A stretch of DNA of 64,000 nt from Sphaerochaeta sp. Lineage in GTDB: Bacteria > Spirochaetota > Spirochaetia > Sphaerochaetales > Sphaerochaetaceae. A program made the position numbers and the translations under genes. The stretch lies in the NCBI GenBank assembly GCA_016342655.1, contig JAEINL010000005.1, forward strand, positions 23,964 through 87,963, given 5' to 3'. Position 1 is the stretch's first letter; each line of letters opens with the position of its first letter. The notes beneath the pieces are model-generated. The model was given only the letters and a program-made list of their open reading frames with translations. It was not told the DNA's origin and did no database searches. Below are positions 63,288 through 64,000 of the stretch, piece after piece.

Positions 63288-63290
63288 GTA

Positions 63291-63611
63291 TCAGGAATCT
63301 TCTTCCTCTTGGGGTTCATTGTTCACTTTTCCGTAAGCAGGTGCAGTTTCCCTGAGCATGTCCTGGCGCAGGACTTTGTTTATCTTGGTCTGGTAGCCCT
63401 TCCCTTTCGACCTATAATACTCGAGCACATCGGAATCAAGCTTGATGCTGATGGCTTTTTTGATGGGTACCACCTTGAAGTGTTCCCTTGGAACGACTCT
63501 CTCTAAAGTTGCTAGGTATGCGGGAGTAAGTTCGGGGATGTCAGAGAAATCTATTCCCCTGTTCTTAAAGTCCTCAATTTCCTTGTCAGTCCAATCTTTA
63601 TTATTCCCCAT
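63291..63611 (-). CDS. BrnA-family antitoxin, apparently without an intact toxin
   Basis: A 106-residue protein with the BrnA core: VPREHFKVVPIKKAISIKLDSDVLEYYRSKGKGYQTKINKVLRQDM, a ribbon-helix-helix domain at about residues 48-80, preceded by the DFSDIPELT N-terminal segment that wraps BrnT. It should bind DNA and neutralise a BrnT ribonuclease. In normal operons brnT comes just upstream and overlaps brnA. Here only the last 38 codons of brnT remain, so this is an orphan antitoxin. The C-terminus is acidic (PQEEEDS). Confidence 0.85.
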   Translation of the reverse strand: MGNNKDWTDKEIEDFKNRGIDFSDIPELTPAYLATLERVVPREHFKVVPIKKAISIKLDSDVLEYYRSKGKGYQTKINKVLRQDMLRETAPAYGKVNNEPQEEEDS

Positions 63612-63717
63612 AGTATATTCCTTCTTCAGCTTTCGAAGCCCGACGGGCGGATATCAACAGTATTCTACCGCATTTTTCAGTTGAACAGACGATACCCAAT
63701 AGAATCGTTTTTCTGGA
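63601..63717 (-). pseudogene. Truncated brnT toxin gene (3' end only)
   Basis: The 38 codons before the TAA at 63601-63603 read as a BrnT C-terminus: ...GRILLISARRASKAEEGIYYG, the family pattern being RIISARxAxxxE...Y. The stop overlaps the brnA start by 11 bp, the usual BrnTA arrangement. The N-terminal two thirds of the toxin is absent: the frame runs into the 70-bp repeat at 63719. The gene cannot make a toxin. Confidence 0.65.
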
Positions 63718-63718
63718 T

Positions 63719-63788
63719 GCGTTGCCTCCTTTTCCGAGCCAAGGGGCTCACGTATCTCACCTTGCTTTCCCGGCACTCGCTCGGTAAT
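63719..63788 (+). repeat. 70-bp dispersed repeat, copy 2
   Basis: Same orientation and one mismatch against 19006-19075. It lies immediately against the truncated brnT frame, so insertion or recombination at this element may have removed the 5' part of brnT. Unlike copy 1 it lacks the GGAGGC half that makes the terminator-like hairpin. Confidence 0.85.
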
Positions 63789-63806
63789 GGACCATGAATG
63801 CTTCCG

Positions 63807-63908
63807 CTACTCTCGCTTCGTTGGGGAATCATTCTGAATCCCTCGAAGACCATATGTCCAGTATAACCAGTTCTTCAAAGTAGGCTGAACTTCGATATCT
63901 GTGAGCAT
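63807..63908 (-). pseudogene. Short protein-like remnant
   Basis: A 33-codon frame from ATG to TAG with a composition like a real C-terminus (DIEVQPTLKNWLYWTYGLRG) and a stop on the upstream side a few codons before. No ribosome binding site was seen. I do not recognise the family. It lies beyond the repeat from brnT, so it may be a second broken gene. Confidence 0.3.
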
Positions 63909-63988
63909 ATCTTCTACAATGAGTGTAAGCGTAAATTAAGTTCATATTTCAATAAAAATTGAATAATCATATTCTTCTTCCAAACATA

Positions 63989-63996
63989 GGAGGAGT
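63989..63996 (+). promoter_or_regulatory. Ribosome binding site of a gene starting at the window edge
   Basis: AGGAGGAG is followed by TATAT and the end of the window, the right distance for a start codon at or just past position 64000. The gene itself is not visible. Confidence 0.5.
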
Positions 63997-64000
63997 ATAT

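Larger units (their letters stand above)
63612..64000. other. 389-bp gap with gene remnants at the right edge
   Basis: This gap holds the truncated brnT, copy 2 of the 70-bp repeat, another short remnant frame and the ribosome binding site of the next gene. Nothing else coding was found. Confidence 0.6.

Noticed and set aside
1-64000. CRISPR arrays, tRNA, rRNA and intact transposases
   Set aside because: No regularly spaced repeats, no tRNA- or rRNA-like sequence and no transposase-like ORF was recognised; a tRNA scan was not possible by eye for every base.

Overview
The window looks like the chromosome of an anaerobic, fermentative spirochaete of the Sphaerochaeta/Treponema type. The support is: solute-binding proteins whose signal peptides end in FAGGAKE-, FAAGAKE- or FAQGASE-like sequence, a pattern I associate with spirochaetes; a GTP-type PEP carboxykinase; a multisubunit [FeFe] hydrogenase; YesM/YesN-type two-component systems; and a TolC/RND pump that implies an outer membrane. 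This is an inference from protein style. There is no rRNA or tRNA in the window to confirm it.

Layout. 1-8.0 kb (minus): one operon led by a fused FdrA-YlbE protein (oxamate-carbamoyltransferase-like, AllF+AllG), then a cyclase-family hydrolase, a GNAT-like protein, a thiolase-like protein without the nucleophilic Cys, a DUF35 zinc-ribbon protein, a GntR regulator, a DUF2877 (AllH-like) protein and, cut by the window edge, a xanthine-dehydrogenase-type FAD subunit. A consensus promoter with a palindrome in its spacer precedes it. 8.4-14.8 kb (plus): an AT-rich sugar ABC importer with a metallo-beta-lactamase-fold protein and a YesN/YesM pair. 14.9-22.1 kb (minus): a ferric-iron-type ABC importer, and next to it a second ATPase gene coupled to a histidine kinase and an OmpR-type regulator. 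22.4-24.7 kb (minus): a YtrA-type regulator with an ABC-2 exporter and a small membrane protein. 25.0-27.9 kb: dat-ddc, making 1,3-diaminopropane. 27.9-30.4 kb: a YczE-like membrane protein and a macro-domain/VWA pair. 30.4-36.1 kb (minus): a complete RND efflux pump with a PII-like partner. 36.3-39.6 kb: two paralogous membrane GGDEF proteins and a cyclic-nucleotide-binding protein. 39.6-40.8 kb: an MFS transporter. 41.2-48.1 kb: a LacI-controlled ABC sugar locus with an (alpha/alpha)6-barrel protein and an EEP-family phosphatase. 48.1-52.8 kb (minus): a YhaN/YhaO (Rad50/Mre11-like) pair. 53.0-54.5 kb: a PadR regulator with a permease split into two half-size proteins. 55.0-56.9 kb: pckG. 57.1-62.6 kb (minus): the hydrogenase operon, in which the NuoF-like subunit is fused to a GltD/NfnB-like flavoprotein. 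62.9-64.0 kb: YjbQ, an orphan BrnA antitoxin beside a truncated brnT, a second copy of a 70-bp dispersed repeat, and the ribosome binding site of a gene that starts at or just past the right edge.

How the genes work together. The central metabolism visible is fermentative: the hydrogenase reoxidises NAD(P)H and ferredoxin, and PEPCK links oxaloacetate and PEP. Around it are accessory uptake and catabolic loci, each with its own local regulator: GntR, YesMN, OmpR/HK, YtrA, LacI and PadR. Several have recognisable operator palindromes. The candidates for undescribed biology are the FdrA-YlbE operon with its Cys-less thiolase, the macro-HTH/VWA pair, the NuoF-GltD hydrogenase fusion, the EEP-containing sugar locus, and the brnT ruin next to the repeat.

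No CRISPR array, rRNA, tRNA, intact transposase or phage module was seen.
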